Assembly: GCA_017590115.1 (NCBI GenBank)
Contig: JAGGNK010013114.1
Coordinates: 868,001-932,000, forward strand
Origin: Montifringilla adamsi
Taxonomy: Eukaryota > Chordata > Aves > Passeriformes > Passeridae
Direction: 5' to 3'
Length of the DNA: 64,000 nucleotides
Shown here: in pieces, positions 18,623 to 31,190 of the stretch
Position numbering within the stretch: position 1 is the stretch's first letter
How the letters are laid out: every line of letters begins with the position of its first letter
Position numbers and translations under genes: made by a program
The notes under the pieces: model-generated
Told to the model about the DNA's origin: nothing
What the model saw: the letters and a program-made list of their open reading frames with translations, nothing else
Database searches by the model: none

Positions 18623-20820
18623 TCTTGATTCTTTATTTGCACAGGCAAATAAGATGAACCCATGGTTCCAGAACCCATGCAACCTCCATGCTTCTGTCTC
18701 AACAGAGGCAGCTCTGGGGATGGAGCCTGTCTGTGCCCACAGGAGTGGGTGAGATTTCTTTGTCATATAGGTCAGTACAAACCAGGCAGCATGGGCAGCT
18801 GGCACCATTTCCAGGAACACCTCCACTTTGGGAGATCCCTGACCTTTCCTGCTGCTGAGATCTGCTCAGCAGGGTCAGATCCACAAGCAGTGCCATGGCT
18901 CTTCTTGCTTGGTGAGGCCCCATTTTTCACCCACCTCAAAGGAATAATACATCTGGGGAAGACATTGCAGGTTTTGACAATCTGTGGCCTGTTTCTAGCC
19001 AATTTGGCCGTTGTTTGAATTCCCCTGTTCGAAGATCACAGTGACTTGAAAGTCTGATTCAGGTCTCAGTGACCAGTGTTGCTGTGTCTGGATTTGCCCT
19101 GTGTTTGAGGACACCATCCACCTCAGCACCCCATAGGACAATGCCTGCCTTCAGCTCCTGCTGCCACTGGCACTGGTCTTGGATGAGTCAAATTTCCTAC
19201 ACCTGGAATAGCACTGTCCTGGTTGACTCCCATTTCAGTCCCCTCTGCCACAACACGGCATCTGTGCACTGCCCTGAGCTGGGAGGCTGCCAGCTCACCA
19301 AGCTGCAGGATCTCCAGAGCTGGTAAAATCCCCAGCTCCTTTTTCCCAGGCCAACAGCCTGCAATGTGGCCAGTGTGGCACACAAATACACCGTCATATG
19401 TCAGCTGGGCTTTTGTCAAATGATGTGACACCTTTGGTCAGAAAGATGTCAAAATATCTGCAGTGTACCCAGGAAAATATTCTTGGTGAGGACTGCTATG
19501 TAGATGGAAAGTTCAGGTCTTCCATGTTATTTCCCTTATGACAGGATGGGCAGCACATACAACAAATGATGATAGATTGAGTGAGTTCGTGACTGATTGG
19601 AACATTTGGGCAAAATGTTTTAGAGAAGCTGGCTTAAATAAAGTAATCATGGCTGGGATTTCAGCACTGGAAACAAAACATTATGATGATTCTGTAATTT
19701 CTTTTGGTCACTGCTCTAGTGTTCTACATTTGATTTGCTGTGAATTGCCTTAAAGAATAGATTTTAATAGCTATAGTTGTTAAAATACATGAGGTAAGAA
19801 TCTTTGGACAGACATAATTAACTTGAAATCATAACAAACATTACTGAAATTACAAACCCTCAATTTTACTCTGTTTTCCCGAGGAAAGTTTATACTGTTC
19901 GTCTGCCTGTTGTTCCACTTTCTTGGCAACTTCTTTAACTTGTTGACCAGTTTAAACTAAATTTACTAGGTGGTTACACATCTTAAAGGTCTCAAAGTCT
20001 TATGATTATTGCACGTATCACCAGTTGGGTACAGAATACCAACCCTATAATTATCTCAAAGAGGAAAAGGAAAGGAGACTTATGCCACCAGTAAGGAGGT
20101 TGAGGCCAGTCAATCCAGTCCAGTCATTAAGATGCATGAACTACCCACGACATTTGTCTCCCCTCTGCCAGCTAACAAAATGGAGATGTATGTTTTATGT
20201 ACTGAAAATATAAATATGGATTGAAGAGGTGAGAGGGGCTGAGACATGGTGGAGCATGAAGAGCATGGGATCACAGTGCTAAAGCTGTTGAGGAGGCTGG
20301 AAGAAAGGGCAGTCAGGCACTGGGAGGATGGAGGAGGTGATCCAGTTTATTGCCAGGAAAAGAGAGCATGGCATACAGCACAGACAACTTTTGTAACCCA
20401 AATACTTTTGTTCCAACAATGATGAAAAAATTTCCACTTTCTCATAGTTCACTGCTTTTCTACATTATGTCATGGTTATTTTCTTTCACAAATCATGACA
20501 AAGGGACTGATTTTCTTTTTGTGGTTTGTCTGTTTGGGTCTTTTTTTGTTTGGTTTGGTTTTATTTTGTTTTGTTTTGTTTTAATCTGGAGCGATCCTAA
20601 TGACATTAAAATATTTGGAATAATTTGAGATTTGCATCAGTGGGAAAATTTTATTTCAGATGGATTCTCCTTTCTAAGCCCAAAACCAAGTAGTATAAGC
20701 ATATAAACTAGCCCAGACCACTTTCAGATCAAGCCTTGAATAACTAAGAAGAAAAAAATAAATAAAGCTTGTATGAATGCATGTGGGTTTATAGCAACTT
20801 ACTCTTGGCTTTCACCCCTC
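18623..20820. other. Intergenic, possibly an old antisense retroelement remnant
   Basis: No gene recognised. On the minus strand, fairly open stretches from about 17,600 to 19,430 have uneven composition, and one reads CHTGHIAGCW, loosely like a retroviral zinc knuckle, but no full CCHC motif or other domain is visible. A T/G-rich low-complexity tract lies at about 20,520-20,592. Confidence 0.35.
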
Positions 20821-20821
20821 A

Positions 20822-22510
20822 GAGAGACAGCAGGATCATCACAAAGGTATTCAAATCCATGGGTCTAGAGAGGACTCATTCAAGACAGCTGAAAGACCTG
20901 GCTGATGCCCCTGTGGGTTCCTGTCACCTGTGGTGATGAAGAGAGGCCACAGAGAACTGCAAGAAGGTTCATATTATACTCACCTTTAAGAAAGGCAAGA
21001 AGGAGATCTGGGGGAGCCATGAGCCAATCAGGCTTATCTCAGGTGCTAGAAGCATTTCGGAACATATCCTCTTGAAGTCAATTCCCATGCATATGACAGA
21101 CCAGAAGATCATCAGGAACAGCATGGACCAATCTGACTGTCTGCCATATGAAATAACTGTATGCAGACACAGAAGAGTAACAAGATGTAATACACTTTGA
21201 TTTATAGACGCCCTCGACACCATGTCCCTCAGTGCTCTTGTTTGGTAGTTGAAGACATGTGTTGAAAAACATGGGAGCAGAGGTAGATGAGAGTCCCAAA
21301 AGCTAATATAATCCACACGAGTGGATTACCAGCTTCTTCGTGCTGTCTCAGACGTGGGAGGTAGACACACTGGGCGCCACCTGAAGGAACATATTTCCTG
21401 GGGTGTTGGGGTCCACTCCGGCTAGCTCCAGACCCTTGCCCACACGATATTTCATAGACGAAGGTAAAAGATTAGAGAAGAGTTCTCCTCCACGTGGTGT
21501 TGGGAAGGATGAAAGTTTGACAAGAAAGTCTCACAAATATATATGCTTGACAGAAGTGTTGGGTGAATGAACAACTTGCTGGGCTGAAAATTAACAGGCA
21601 AGATCAAAGGGTAGCAATCAGTGGCTCGATCAGGATTGTGTAAAAGTAGAGCCACTGGTCAACAGTAGGGCAGAACCGTTCAGTGTCTTCATCCATAACC
21701 TGAGCCATGACACAGCAGGTCCCCTCAGCAAGTGTGCCCACAACACTGAACCTGGGGCAGGGCAGAGGCATTGCTGACACAGTTAAGGCAGAGCTCCAAT
21801 GCAGAAGAACTTGAGAAACCTGAAGATGATTCCAACAGAAACCTTAAAGTGTCCAACAGGAATAAGTGCCGGTCTCCGTGCCAAGGACATTGGTACAGAG
21901 CAGGAACTCGCTGGCCAAGGAGCAGGCCTGCTGGAAACTATCTGGGAATTACAGTAGATGCCAAGTTCAATGTGAGCCAACAGCATGTGGTTCTCTGCAA
22001 ACAGGGTAGAAGAGCAGCTGTGTTATGGTGGAGGGAGACAGGCAATGGACGCTTTTACCCTGCCCTTCCTGGTCCTGGTGAGGCACCACTGGGAAATACA
22101 AGCTTAGTTTTGCCACCTGCAAGCCAGGTTAACCAGACTTAGGGAAGCTGGAGAGGGTTCAGCAGGATGCAGTGAGGTCAGTGAGGAGCTTTGGACAGGT
22201 GGCCTGCAGGAAGCATGGGAAAGAGCTGAACTTGTTCACTGTGCTGAAGAGGAGACTGAGGGCAGGGCTAACAGCAGCCTTCAGCTGAGCAAACCCAAAC
22301 CCTCTCAGTAACACCAGAGGGTAAAGCAAGACACAGCAGTCATAAACTGCAGTTTAAGGCACTGAGACTGAGCATGAAGAGAAATGCTTGGATTTAGAAA
22401 GGTATCATGTCACTGCAGCACATCTCCTAGTGAGGCTGTGAAGCCTCTTATTGGCCTAGATGCCCTCCAGAGGTTCCTTCCACCAGATTTTTGAGACACC
22501 TTGTCCTGCT
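20822..22510 (+). mobile_element. Decayed CR1-type LINE fragment
   Basis: On the plus strand, words such as TTTAAGAAAGGCAAGAAGGA, GACACCATGTCCCTCA and TTCTTCATCCATAACCTG-like text near 21,690 follow the reverse-transcriptase part of avian CR1. Sequence at 22,140-22,480 (GAGCTGAACTTGTTCACTGTGC and onward) follows the region before the CR1 3' end. Many stops and indels make it non-functional. The middle (about 21,200-21,570) matches poorly and may contain another insertion. Confidence 0.7.
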
Positions 22511-24423
22511 AACCACCTTCTGGCAAGCAAGGCTCAGGTGTGGTGCTGTAAGGAAGACCTCATCTTTGCAGCATCTTTATTTTTTTGTAATAATTTGTGT
22601 GGGAGGAAAGTGTCATTGTATAGTGGGAAACTGAGACCCTGTAGAAAACAAGATCCACAGAAAGTTAAGTAACTTGACATGAAAGCGTGCGCCAGAGCAC
22701 AGACAGCATTCCAGGTTTCCTAAGCCCCCTCAGGACCCTGACCATAAATATGCTTTGTCAGTCCAGCTAATGGGACATAGTCAGCTGAAATGTGGTCTGA
22801 ATTAGCAAAAGTTAGCAAAAACAGGATGTTGCAAGTCTTAAGATGAAGCAAAATTTCTCTGCCTGTGTGCTGCAATATTTTTTCCAAGTGTTTGCAGCTT
22901 TGTGAGGTAAATTTGTGTTAAGTTATAGCAGTAAGGTACATGAGAATGTAGTAGCTGCTGTTTTGGATCAGGCCACGGTTTACTGGGCTCACCACGCTGC
23001 CTTTAGCTGTAGCCAGTAGCAGCTGTGGGGTCTGGGGTGCTCAGCCTGTCCCAGTCCAGCAGACAGCAGGGCAGAAATGTCCTGCACCAAAAGCCAAATC
23101 CAGCCCATCATGGTTTAGAGTCACCAAAGGACTGCTCCCCATTAATTGTTCAAAAGTGTGTAATTTTGTCCCCTGCTGTTTTCTGTGGCATTAGGTTACC
23201 AAGTTTGATTTCTGCCCAAAGATTAAGATAACAAAGATGAGGCTTCATAATATTTTACAAATTTTCTAGGAGTAAAACAGTGAAAATAGAAAATAGAATA
23301 GGCAAAAAGTATGGGCTTTTAAGACTTCACTCACTTCAAAAATATCACTTGTGGCAGCTTAGAAGCTTGGGTTTACATAAGATTTACCTAACTGCTTTTA
23401 TTTCACTTAGGGCAAAAGATTGAATGAGCTTTTCTTGTCTCAGTACTATTTAATTTTTGAAAACTGATCCTTATGTTAAAAATATTTAATCTGGAAATAT
23501 ATTATTTTTTCTTTCTGTGTAGTTAATTTCTGTGACTGCAGTACTGAGACAGTGAACATTTTTGAAAGCAATATAAGAACCTTACTTTTGAAGATATTAT
23601 AGTGGGTAAATATGGCCACTCCTAAAAGGCATGTGCACCTGATACTGTGAATGATATGTGTTTCTTTCCTTTTGCCCCCATTTCCCAAAAGTAGATGTAA
23701 GGTTTGTCAAAGATGTCAGATTATTAGACCAGATGAGAGATCTGTGTTTGAAGCCGGAACTCTGTAGCTCAGGCAGCAGGAGCACAAACTTTTCTGCAAA
23801 GTTTTCTATCCCAAATGCAGAGAATTCCAGGTACACATGCTGAGATGGATCTGTGCCTGTCTGGGGCTGGGAGGAGAGTCAGGGTCCTGAACAGCCTTTT
23901 ATTAGTAAAACAATCTGTTTATATCCTACTATTTAGCATTCGGATTCAGGATGCTTTCCATCAACTGTGGTTCCATGAACTGCCTCAGCTTTCAGAGACC
24001 TTGTAGAGGAGTAAGTGCTGAGCTGCTCCACGTGTCCTTTGCATCTCTTTCATGACATATAAACTGTGTTTTTCAGGACATGGTAAAAAGTCTTTCTGAC
24101 AGCTCAGAGCTGATGCCAGTTCTTCCCAATTTAATGATGTATTTCTGCAGCTCTAACATAACTAAAGCCTGTTAACTTAGGCATAAAGAATGTCAGCCCC
24201 TCTGACAGGACTGTGTACATGAATGTAAACCACATGTTCTGAAAAGAACAATAAATGGTTAAATAATTGATGGTCACTTGTAACACTGAAAGACAAAATT
24301 TTACAAGCAAACAGAAAATAACACTGGATAGGGTGTCACAGCCACACAACAGTTTTAACTCCCAGTGAGGTCATATGAATGTGTGAGAACTCCTATACTA
24401 AATGCATATCTTTCTGCTTTTAG
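22511..24423. other. Upstream flank of the ADGRG7 remnant
   Basis: In a functional locus the promoter, signal-anchor exon and EGF-like exon of ADGRG7 would lie here or further upstream. I searched by eye for Cys-rich EGF-like coding in all plus-strand frames and found none convincing. A short open stretch at 23,658-23,830 ending at a GT has the wrong phase for the next exon. Confidence 0.4.
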
Positions 24424-24543
24424 AAAATTACAGGTCATGCTTCAATAGAAATCTGGATGTGCTCCAGAGAAAGGAAGATTCCTACTTTAAAACCTCTCCA
24501 AATTCTGAATTGTAATGAAAATCTGGACTCCTTAGCATCACAG
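24424..24543 (+). pseudogene. ADGRG7: ADGRG7 remnant exon, extracellular region (NCNENLD)
   Basis: The acceptor is TTCTGCTTTTAG and the donor GTAATC. The 120-nt segment is fully open, phase 0, 40 codons, reading IWMCSRER and later LQILNCNENLDSLASQ. The human counterpart has GNCNENLETLEKQ at the end of an exon. The exon itself is not broken; it belongs to a broken gene. Confidence 0.8.
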
Positions 24544-25202
24544 GTAATCTTAAATTACTACTTAAACAGTTTCTGGGATTCTGCGTTGTCCTGGGGAAAA
24601 AAAACGGGGAGTGGGAATAGAAAATTGGGGCAGGAAATATATCTCATGTTCCTCAAAACTTTGCAGAAAGCAAAATAAATGACCAAAGTCTTTTTCCAGT
24701 GGCATTCTTGGCATGTGGCTGCTTTGCAGATGACCTGAATTTCCAACAGTGATCATTTTATTTTGCTTGGGTTTGCCTGAACACAGCATCCCATTTCATA
24801 TTTCTTAACTGGTCTGCAATTTCCTCAATCAGGTTCCTAGTTCACAGCAAATGCCTCTGAGTGGATGTGATGCTGACCCAGGGTACCAAATCAGTGAAAA
24901 CATGGAATGGGTCAGGAGAAGACTGGCACGAGGTGACACTGACACCAATATGTTTAGAAGGATTAAGAGTGAAGCCCTTCCATTCTGTCAACATTGCTGT
25001 CCATCAAGAATCCAAATTCAGACTCTCTTGCATGAATGCTATATATAAAATCCATAAAATCCATAACTCCCTAAGTCTAGCTCTAAGGCTTAGCCTTGCT
25101 GTATCTGCAAAACATGGAGAGCTGAACATGACTAAGCGCATTACAGTGACTGCTTCCCTTCTGCTGCTTCTGTGTTTCACTTCCTTATCACTAGTCCCAA
25201 AT

Positions 25203-25235
25203 GAAAAAAAAAAGAAAAAAAAAAGAAAAAAATAT
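25203..25235. repeat. A-rich low-complexity tract
   Basis: Runs of A broken by single G; possibly the tail of a retroposed sequence, but no body is recognised upstream. Confidence 0.7.
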
Positions 25236-26191
25236 ACTAGGTACAGTCCTCGTTAAATAAGAGAAGTCCTTTCCTCGTGCATTTTGGCTTGACTACTGTA
25301 CCTTCAACCCAATGCGTCACCTGCTTGGATCCTTTTCTGAGAAAGCCTTCAGCTCAATATTTTTCCAGTACACAACCTTCACTAAACGGTTCAAAGCAAT
25401 ATATAATATTATAAGTAGTTATTTCTAGTCCCAGTAAGGTGTGACACATGGTTCTTCTGCTGTCATCAGTAATGTGTGGGTTTCTTGGGAGCTGTGATGT
25501 TGGGCTGCCATCTAGTGAGCTGAGGGCCGCTTGGGGAACTGGGGAATGGGAGCAGGAGGTGGGCATGCTAGTGATCCAGAACCTAGGTTTAAAAGGATTT
25601 GATTACTTTTAAATAGAACTACGTATTTTGAATCCAAGGTCATGCTAGAAAGTTGGAAGCAAGAACAGTGAACACAGGCGTTCACGATGTACTGTTGGTC
25701 CCTCATGCATATGCAGATATTTTCAAGTCAAATAATATTATCTCCAGTAATTATAAATGCAAATTTCCTTCCTCCTTATGCAAGACATTCATTTTTTCTT
25801 ACGTACCTACCTTCCAAGTTTTATCAATGCTTCAAATCTGCATGATAGAATTAATCTTGATTTTGGTAGCTTTCCAACATAAATAATTTGAGAACAATTC
25901 AGTTATTGAAGCAATTCAGTAGAGTTCTTCATTGATGGAATTAAAAACCAGATTACTTGACTTGATGACTGGCAGATTTTCTGTGTCTTATTGTTATCTA
26001 GCAATACCTTCATAAATTATATGAAGGTACAGCTAGATGCCTCAACTTGGTTTTGTGTTTAGACTTTAAAGATGCTAGACATACATTTAATCTCTATTAA
26101 TTCAGTGCTAACTAACTCAAACTGGATCCAACCAGTGCTTATAGCAATTCTTATTGGTACATCCAGCAGCAGCATATTTTATAGTTTGTTT

Positions 26192-26325
26192 GGGGGGTTT
26201 TTTGTGGTTTTTTTTTTTTTTTTTTTTTTTTTGGGGGGTTTTTTTTTTTTTTTTTTTTTTTTTGGGGGGTTTTTTTTTTTTTTTTTTTTTTTTTGGGGGG
26301 TTTTTTTTTTTTTTTTTTTTTTTTT
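26192..26325. repeat. 31-bp minisatellite of G6 followed by T25
   Basis: G-hexamers begin at 26,233, 26,264 and 26,295, exactly 31 bases apart and separated by uninterrupted T25. A looser first copy begins at 26,192. The open frames of Phe/Gly or Lys/Pro repeats over this tract are artefacts. Confidence 0.92.
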
Positions 26326-27070
26326 GTGTTTTTGTTTTTTTGTTGTTTTGTTTTGTTTTGTTTTTTCTTTTTACATTTATTCCAAGCTGACACTCTGTAT
26401 AATGTACTGGAGTGAGGATAATGCCCTCAGTGCAGGTTATAAGCCCTGTGTTGAGGGGCAAGATTGTTCCAGAGGACATTTGTCAAGTTCCTTTGATGGC
26501 CTTTCAAAAAATCCTGTTGTGGTTATTTAAGGAACAATGAAAGGTGCAGAGAAGTTACAGACTCAGGACTCAGTGACCTCAAGACAAAGGAGAGGTCCTG
26601 CTGCTGCTCCATGGCAAGGTGGGGAGAACAATGGGGCCTGGCTGCTCTTCAAGGTGTGCAGTTTTAGGATGAGTGCCCACAGAATTAAATGGCAATATAG
26701 GAAATTCCATTTAGATAAGAGAATATTTTTCCCCTTAACACTGTTCAAGCACAAGCAGTTTTCCAGGGTAGGTTGTGGATATTCAAAATGATTCCCTGAG
26801 CAGCTTGGTTTCAGCCCCTGTTGGGCATGGGGACCGCCAGGGCTCCCTTCCAACCCAAGATACGCCAAGGATTCATGAAAACAATCTCATGGGAAAATTT
26901 GCAAACACCACATACTTGACATTAACATAAACATTTTAGATGGCAAATTACTTGTATATTTTTATTTTATTTTATTACTTGTATATTTTTATTTTGTGTG
27001 AGAATGTTATGAAGTGGTGATTATTTTGCCTTTTCTCTTTTGTTTCTGTTAAATGACATTCTCCTCACAG

Positions 27071-27178
27071 GCTGAAACTGTGAGCTCCAGGAAGGTTTCA
27101 GTTATTGCAAGTAACACTCAAATCCTCAGCTGTCCCCCCAGCAGAAAAGACACTGTTCTTTCTCTTAACTGTACATAA
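27071..27178 (+). pseudogene. ADGRG7: Possible ADGRG7 remnant exon with internal stop
   Basis: A strong acceptor (TTCTCCTCACAG) leads in phase 0 into AETVSSRKVSVIASNTQIL, which weakly resembles the exon following NCNENLE in human (ending SSEVQIL). The frame hits TAA at 27,176-27,178, before the roughly 150-nt length the human exon would need. Similarity is modest. Confidence 0.35.
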
Positions 27179-27580
27179 CACTACAAACAAATGCATTAAT
27201 TTTGTCATTTAGCAGAGTTATTTAGGCATCCTCGAGCATGTACTTGTGGAATCATCCTTGTTCTGTTCTCAGAGCTGAGTGTAAACTTGCCAGCTGCTTA
27301 GATGTACATCTGAAATTTGAATATGAGCATCATTTAATGTTTAAGTTAATAATTAAATCTTTAATAACTGAATTAATAAAAGTGTGGCTTTATGAATCCA
27401 CTGGCACAAAGTTTGTGCTCACTTGAATGGCTTTCTTTACTTTTTTATTCTGTTGTTCTGTTTTGTTCTGTTAACAAGCAATGCTTGTTAAGTGTTCTTA
27501 CTTTGCCCATTCTGTGTGTAGTACAAGGGGTGATTTACTCAACTGCATTTGAATATTGCCTTTTTTTCTGCTTGAGTCAG

Positions 27581-27671
27581 GCATCTGTGGCAGTAATGCC
27601 TACAGTGAGTCAACTCTTGGATGCCAACAAATGGAATTCATCCACAATAGTCTTGTCAATGCTACAACCAG
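27581..27671 (+). pseudogene. ADGRG7: ADGRG7 remnant exon, GAIN-domain region (VSQLLDA)
   Basis: The acceptor is CTTGAGTCAG and the donor GTAACT. The 91-nt open segment reads ASVAVMPTVSQLLDANKW, matching human VAIVTVSQLLDAS. It ends in phase 1, compatible with the next segment at 28,182. The human protein has about 40 further residues between these two motifs that are not evident here, suggesting a missing or decayed exon. Confidence 0.8.
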
Positions 27672-28181
27672 GTAACTTGAGCTTTTGCCATTTTCTTTAG
27701 GTGTAAGTCGACAGCCTTTTCCCTTCTGGTTCAGGATGAAAGCAGTTCATGAACAAGTTAAAATATGTTTGCCATTCAACTCCAATATGTAATTCCCAGT
27801 TTACACCAATATAAACATTGCTGGATTCTTCTGCTTTAGAGAAAAGATGGGGATAGGAAATGAGGAGAACTACCCACTGGAGAACCAAATAAGAGAGGAA
27901 GCTCAGAAACGGAACCTATAGCTGTATAATAACAAATAATGATAACTTTTATCCCACTCATTATTTTGATACAGCCTCATGAAACAATGAAGGAATTTTC
28001 ATTCACTGATAACATCTCACAGCTTGAAGTTGCAATCCAGTCTGCTCCACTGAATTAAGCTCCTCTATGATTCTGTTTTTGGCACAGAGAAGTAAGCCCT
28101 GTGTGTTGTTGGATTTAGCTAGACAGAATGAACACCAGTGTGAATCATAAATCCTAACTCATACACTGCTAATTGTTGCAG

Positions 28182-28289
28182 ATGCAGCGCTGGGAAAGTA
28201 TCAGTCAACAAAACCAGAAATACAGGAAAATGCTCCTGGGCTAACTGGTGACCTCAGTACTGAAGTTCAGATACTGTTCAACATTTTAA
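28182..28289 (+). pseudogene. ADGRG7: ADGRG7 remnant exon, GAIN-domain region (STEVQIL)
   Basis: The acceptor is AATTGTTGCAG and the donor GTAAAT. The segment is 108 nt, entered in phase 1, reading KPEIQENAPGLTGDLSTEVQ and then ILFNIL. The human counterpart is VDGLNPDAQTELQVLLNM. The frame is open. Confidence 0.8.
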
Positions 28290-28908
28290 GTAAATCCTTT
28301 CTTCTTTTGAAAACTGCAACTGGGAAAATTTTTAATGAATATTCACTGAAAATCTCCTTTGGGGGAAAAAACCCCTTAGCTGGTTGGTTTTTATGCATAC
28401 TGATGCCTGGTACAAGAAATGCAAACATCAAATGAGCTGGAAAAACTTATTTATAGAAGAATGCAAACATACACATAATGGCTGGAATACTTTTGGTGTC
28501 TGTGACTTTTTCAGTTGTTTTGTTTTCTAAAATTGACGGTTGAATTTTTGACCATAACTCTACAAACACTGAGGTCAAGAATAAGTACACGCTTTGCCTG
28601 AAATCTGAAGACATGAACCATTTCAACTAAAATTCCTATTACTGTCAGGTGTCAGTCAGGACATCCACATCCTAACACCTGCAAACTGGACTACTCACTT
28701 GGGATTTCTCCAGATGTCTTACTTACATTCTGCAGTGCTTGGAGGATAAACTGGTATTGACCAAGAGAAAAAGAAAAAAAAAATATTATAGTTCTTCTGC
28801 TGAGCTTCAAATATGTGCATTTCTCTGACATCACAAGAGTTTCACACCAGGCACCTGAAACCAGCAGACTTGTCCTCAGTCTTCCAGTGTCCTACAGTCT
28901 TCCAATTG

Positions 28909-28952
28909 TACTGACACTACAAGTGTGACACTACACACCTGTAGTGTCAGTA
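28909..28952. repeat. Near-perfect 44-bp hairpin
   Basis: TACTGACACTACA is followed after 18 bases by its exact reverse complement TGTAGTGTCAGTA. After one mismatch the pairing continues five more base pairs (GTGTG with CACAC), leaving the loop ACACTA. It lies inside an intron of the ADGRG7 remnant. Confidence 0.9.
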
Positions 28953-30806
28953 ACACTGAGACATCACAACAGCATAACAAAGGTGAAGTTAGTAGAGCAC
29001 TTAGACATCATGATGAACATCATTTGAATACAAGCCCACAGGGAAATTAATAATCCAGTTCTCTCACCAGGTTTAGAAAGAGATGTGAAGAGATAAACCA
29101 AGTAACCTCACACACCCAGCACTGACAACAAAAATCAATGAATAACTCATTAACTGGTCACTGCCATTTCTGTTCACTGTTTCAGAAAACAATACTGTGG
29201 AAAAACAGTATGATCATGCAATAAAAACCTTTATGATAATGCCAGTATAACACAACACTCCCCTCAAGACAGATAGATATCGAATGCACAGTTTGTCTTA
29301 AAAGAAGTCCCAACAGATTTCTTCAATATTAAGTGCACATTTGTGATATTTTGTAGAAATACAGTTACATTAGTCTCACCTGATGATCAGATTAGAGAGA
29401 GATCAAATCAGTCTCTCTTGATCTTAAGTCAAAAGCACAACACCAATAACAAAGCCTATTATATAATCGGGGATTTTGCTTCCTCACTTAAGCTACAATT
29501 CAGATGAGTGATTTAAATCACGTAGATGAAATCTAATTTGGTAGAAGTGTGAAAAAAACCCTAAACCAACCAATCAAAAAGTGAGATCTGAAGGCAAAAA
29601 GCCAGGCAGTCTTTTATCTTCTGACTTTGCACTAACAGTAAATGTCCCTAGTGTGACTATTTCTTATTTAGTGTTATTAATAGTCTGGCCATTTGGACTG
29701 TGTGCATATATTAGGATTTAGGATATTATTTTTCTCATTTATCATTATTTTCCCCCAGAAATTATATTAGGAGAAGGGTAACAATTATTTTCACACTCCA
29801 CCTCAGCAAAAAATTGAAGATCTCTCTTAACATCATAGGAATAGCAGGTGTTCTCAACTACTTATATGGATTCTGAAAAAAATCTAAACAAAAATCTGTA
29901 AATGCTGAATGTGTGCATGAGCATAGTTCAGGCTTCTTGTGTTTAGATCAAGTGGCATAGAAAATGTTCTTTAACTTCTGTGTAACAGCCGATACTGCTG
30001 ACTGTGCTGCTAAACTAGGACATATGTGAGCAAAAGTGTATTCCATAAAATGTCATAGGAATACCAGAGTGGATTTGTCTTAGGGTGCATCAGTCGCACA
30101 TCAAGAATGAAAATACCAGGTCTATGGAGGACAGTCTTTCTCTCCAGAAGACAACCAAAATTCTGGAAAACAAGAAAAAAGTCAACATGACTGGCACAGC
30201 CCAATACACATATTAATGTGGGGAATGTTCATTTTCCATGCTATCTTTTAGCTCCTACTTCCAGATAAAAAAATTTTGTCCTTTGACTTCCTCCACCAGG
30301 AACTGAAGCCAGATGTTACTGCTTTCTTGCAGACAATGCTCTTATGTGTCTATTTGCCAAACCCCCTGAATTTCTAGACAGTAGGTATTCAAATTTGGTA
30401 TGGTTTCTCCAGAAAACCGTAATTGGCTTCTTCTTACAATACTTAACAAAGTCTTTAAGCTCAGACATATACATATGACAGATCAGCAATCATCACCATA
30501 GAACCATACAGCTAAGTGATCCAGGAAATGTGTCATTTCTAAGGAAATTACTGCAACAAACTTTTTTCCTATTTTTATTCATAATTTTTAATTGAACTAT
30601 TTTATACCATGAATGGTTGTGTTCTCTTCTTATTTGCACTCCAAGCTGCTTGTTGCTCATTAAAAGTAGTTCTAATTGCTGTACCCTGTAGAAGCATGTT
30701 TGAAAATGTCTGCATGTCATTTGATGTGTGAGTGCATGAGCACCACTGTGCTGCAGGAGGGGAGGGAAGGGCCACTCCATTTATCATTGTTTGCTTCTTG
30801 TTCCAG

Positions 30807-30880
30807 TGTGGATTCAGCTCTGGTTGGCAGTAACAGTGCTACCAAAACCTGAAAGCTGTTGTTTGGCTTGCACAAAAATC
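30807..30880 (+). pseudogene. ADGRG7: Tentative ADGRG7 remnant exon (CGF...YQN)
   Basis: After the acceptor CTTGTTCCAG the sequence reads CGFSSGWQ, a TAA stop, then QCYQNLK, vaguely like human CGFVVYQNDKLF with a small insertion. Phase does not fit the preceding segment, so this may be chance. Confidence 0.2.
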
Positions 30881-31190
30881 AACTGGCAATTGTTTAATGC
30901 TTAGTCAGTGGAAGCCTGAATCCTGATCATTTGGATAAATCACAGGAATTGGTAATTTCATTGGAAATCTTGACTGAGAAAGGCACATAAAGTAAGCTTA
31001 AAATGCCAAATTATGCTGTTATTGATATAATTCATAAGGTTTATGAAACCCATCTATTGCTTCGTAGGTGTCAGCTCCCCTTTCAAAATCAAATCACTGT
31101 CAGTTCACGCCGGTTTGCTGGTGCCTATCTCTATGTCTCTGTAGCCACTTTTTCTCCTTGCAATCCCAATCCCTAGTATGACACATCTGA

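Noticed and set aside
18331..18826. Tyr/Ile-rich frames on both strands
   Set aside because: Translation of the TA/CA microsatellite.
19123..19431. Minus-strand frame with a CHTGHIAGCW stretch, like a retroviral zinc knuckle
   Set aside because: The first cysteine of the CCHC pattern is missing and no other retroviral domain could be recognised around it.
23658..23830. Open segment that might be the ADGRG7 EGF-like exon
   Set aside because: Its phase at the GT would give an immediate stop in the next exon, and no EGF cysteine pattern is present.
26072..26530. 152-codon frame and its minus-strand partners
   Set aside because: Translated G6/T25 minisatellite and flanks.
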